A stretch of 64,000 bases of DNA from Phycisphaerales bacterium (lineage in GTDB: Bacteria; Planctomycetota; Phycisphaerae; Phycisphaerales; JAGLTS01), in the NCBI GenBank assembly GCA_023135165.1, contig JAGLTS010000024.1:1-64000 (forward strand), written 5' to 3'. Shown here in pieces: positions 62,479 to 64,000 of the stretch. Every line of letters starts with the position of its first letter. Position 1 is the stretch's first letter. The notes beneath the pieces are model-generated. The model saw nothing but the letters and a program-made list of their open reading frames with translations, was not told the origin of the DNA and ran no database searches. The position numbers and the translations under genes were made by a program.

Positions 62479-64000
62479 CACGCGCTGTTCAATGACCGTC
62501 GATATCTGATCCCGTTCCGCTCGACGCTGTTGCCTCAGATCTTCACGGACACGCTCGTCATCGGGGCGGGCGTCGCAGGGGCGAGGGCGGCGATCGCAGC
62601 GGCGGAGCACGGCGATGTCATCATCCTCTGCAAGCAGGAGCTTGAGCAATCCAACACCGCTCGCGCGCAGGGCGGCATGGCGGCGGTGCTCACGGATGAC
62701 GACTCGCTCGACTCACACATGAACGACACGATCGCAGGCGGCGCGGGGCTGTGCGACCTTGCTGCCGTCCGCCACATCCTCGGCGGCATCCCCGATCGAG
62801 TCCACGAACTCATCAACTGGGGAATGCGTTTTGACCGCGAGGAAAACGGCGAACTCTCGTTCGGCCTGGAAGGAGCGCACAGCCATCGCCGCATCCTCCA
62901 CGCGGATGGCGACGCCACGGGCAAGGAACTCGTCCGCTGTCTCGGCGAACGGATCACCCAGCACGAGCGCATCCGCGTCTTCTGCGAATGTTTCGCCCTC
63001 GATCTCATCACGCCACAGACCAACGGCAACGGCCCCGTCATGGGAGCGGTGACGCACCATCCGACGCACGGCTTGCAGATGATCTGGGCGAAGGCGACGA
63101 TCATCGCCACGGGTGGGGTGGGCCAGATCTTCCGCGAGACCACGAATCCCAACGTCGCCACGGGTGACGGCCTGGCGATGGCGCACCGAGCCGGCGCATC
63201 GCTCGCCGACTTGGCGATGGTGCAATTCCACCCGACCACGCTGTACGTCGCGGGAGGCAGCCGATCGCTCATCAGCGAGGCGGTGCGAGGCGAGGGCGCT
63301 CATCTGGTCGACCGCTCCGGCTATCGTTTCATGGTCGATGAACACAAGCTGGCTGAACTCGCCCCGCGCGATGTCGTCAGCCGAGCGATTATGCGCCACA
63401 TTGCGAAAACAGGCGAGACACACGTGTTCCTCGACGTCAGACCCATCGGCCTGGCGCGCTTTGTCCAACGATTCCCCGCCATTTCCGACGTGCTGGAACA
63501 GTTTGGCATCAAGCCGGGCGTGGACCTGATCCCCGTTCACCCCGCAGCGCATTTCATGGTCGGCGGCATTTGGGTTGACCGGTACGCGCGCTCCGATCTG
63601 CCGGGCCTGTACGCCTGCGGCGAGGTCGCATGCACCGGCCTGCACGGCGCGAATCGGCTCGCGAGCAACAGCCTCAGCGAGAGCCTCGTCTGCGGCGCCG
63701 TCGCCGGAGCAACCGCCCGCGAAATGCAGGAACCGACCAACGGCTGGGGCGTTCCGGCCCGGCCCGCACCTACCGCCGTCATCAGCGATATCCCCATCAG
63801 CGAGCACGGCGAACTCGACCTCGCCGACGTTCGCCAGAGCCTGCGATCCGTCATGTGGCGCAACGTCGGCATCGAGCGCCACGGCGCCAAGCTCGCCGAC
63901 GTGCTCGACATGTGCGACTTCTGGGCGCGCTACACGCTGGACAAAATCTTCGACGAACCGGCCGGCTGGGAAACGCAGAACATGCTCCTGCTCGGAGCGA
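62476..64000 (+). CDS. nadB: L-aspartate oxidase, 3' end beyond the window
   Basis: The first 508 residues are in the window. NadB oxidises L-aspartate to iminoaspartate for NAD synthesis. The FAD site TLVIGAGVAGARAAIAAAEH, RAQGGMAAVL, and the succinate-dehydrogenase-type signature with SHRRILHADGDATGK, REMTNPNVATGDGL-like region (RETTNPNVATGDGLAMAHRA) and HPTTLYVAGG are present. The C-terminal HPAAHFMVGGIWVD and ACGEVACTGLHGANRLASNS are complete. The frame is open at 64000. Confidence 0.96.
   Translation, partial: MHALFNDRRYLIPFRSTLLPQIFTDTLVIGAGVAGARAAIAAAEHGDVIILCKQELEQSNTARAQGGMAAVLTDDDSLDSHMNDTIAGGAGLCDLAAVRHILGGIPDRVHELINWGMRFDREENGELSFGLEGAHSHRRILHADGDATGKELVRCLGERITQHERIRVFCECFALDLITPQTNGNGPVMGAVTHHPTHGLQMIWAKATIIATGGVGQIFRETTNPNVATGDGLAMAHRAGASLADLAMVQFHPTTLYVAGGSRSLISEAVRGEGAHLVDRSGYRFMVDEHKLAELAPRDVVSRAIMRHIAKTGETHVFLDVRPIGLARFVQRFPAISDVLEQFGIKPGVDLIPVHPAAHFMVGGIWVDRYARSDLPGLYACGEVACTGLHGANRLASNSLSESLVCGAVAGATAREMQEPTNGWGVPARPAPTAVISDIPISEHGELDLADVRQSLRSVMWRNVGIERHGAKLADVLDMCDFWARYTLDKIFDEPAGWETQNMLLLGA

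Overview
The window looks like a chromosome segment from a GC-rich planctomycete, most likely class Phycisphaerae. The signs are large secreted proteins that end in a dockerin-like double EF-hand cassette with DLGILLAxY motifs, a Ser/Thr kinase with TPR-like repeats beside an ECF sigma factor, a one-piece SecDF, isolated rpmH and dnaA genes, and many dispersed palindromic repeats. This placement is an inference from protein style. No rRNA, tRNA or CRISPR array was seen.

Layout. 1-9.4 kb: a minus-strand run of secreted proteins. Three are papain-family (C1) peptidases, one cut by the window edge, and one is a 1110-residue secreted repeat protein. Two peptidases share an almost identical 167 bp dockerin-encoding 3' end, and three neighbouring genes have matching terminators. 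9.4-13.1 kb: a membrane-anchored STAND-type NTPase with three exact-length 120 bp repeats, a helically phased A-tract array, and a small lipoprotein. 13.3-24.1 kb: core genes (primary-type sigma factor, bL27, GNAT, a divergent DnaA, a DegT aminotransferase, a prepilin-like protein, LepA, a vWA protein). 24.3-34.5 kb: two envelope proteins, then a minus-strand cluster tgt-yajC-secDF-LysM-FAD oxidoreductase-aldo/keto reductase.

34.5-39.9 kb is an accessory region that looks less GC-rich by eye. It holds a second phased-tract array, two copies of a ~115 bp repeat that bracket a membrane protein and a divergent isoprenyl diphosphate synthase, a small orphan protein, a MltR-like protein, and an M50-like membrane protease between direct repeats. 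40-51.5 kb: more core genes (rpmH, kinase/ECF pair, esterase, degenerate UbiA protein, CPBP protease, rpsT, purB, CaCA antiporter).

51.5-55.5 kb is a defence-like island: palindromes and a RepB/ParB-like remnant, a HerA-type ATPase translationally coupled to a nuclease-like protein with a DUF4297/Cap4-style N-terminus, and an HU-like gene whose middle is overrun by a dense stem-loop array. 55.6-64 kb: MgtE, a membrane coiled-coil protein with a BRCT-like end, a sulfotransferase, RsmA carrying an in-frame palindromic insertion, an orphan DNA methyltransferase, a Dus enzyme and NadB (cut by the window end).

The genes that work together most clearly are tgt-yajC-secDF (tRNA modification and protein export), kinase plus ECF sigma factor (signalling), and HerA plus nuclease (probable anti-phage defence). 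Several genes (purB, mgtE, nadB) have a -10-like hexamer exactly six bases before the start codon, which suggests leaderless transcripts.
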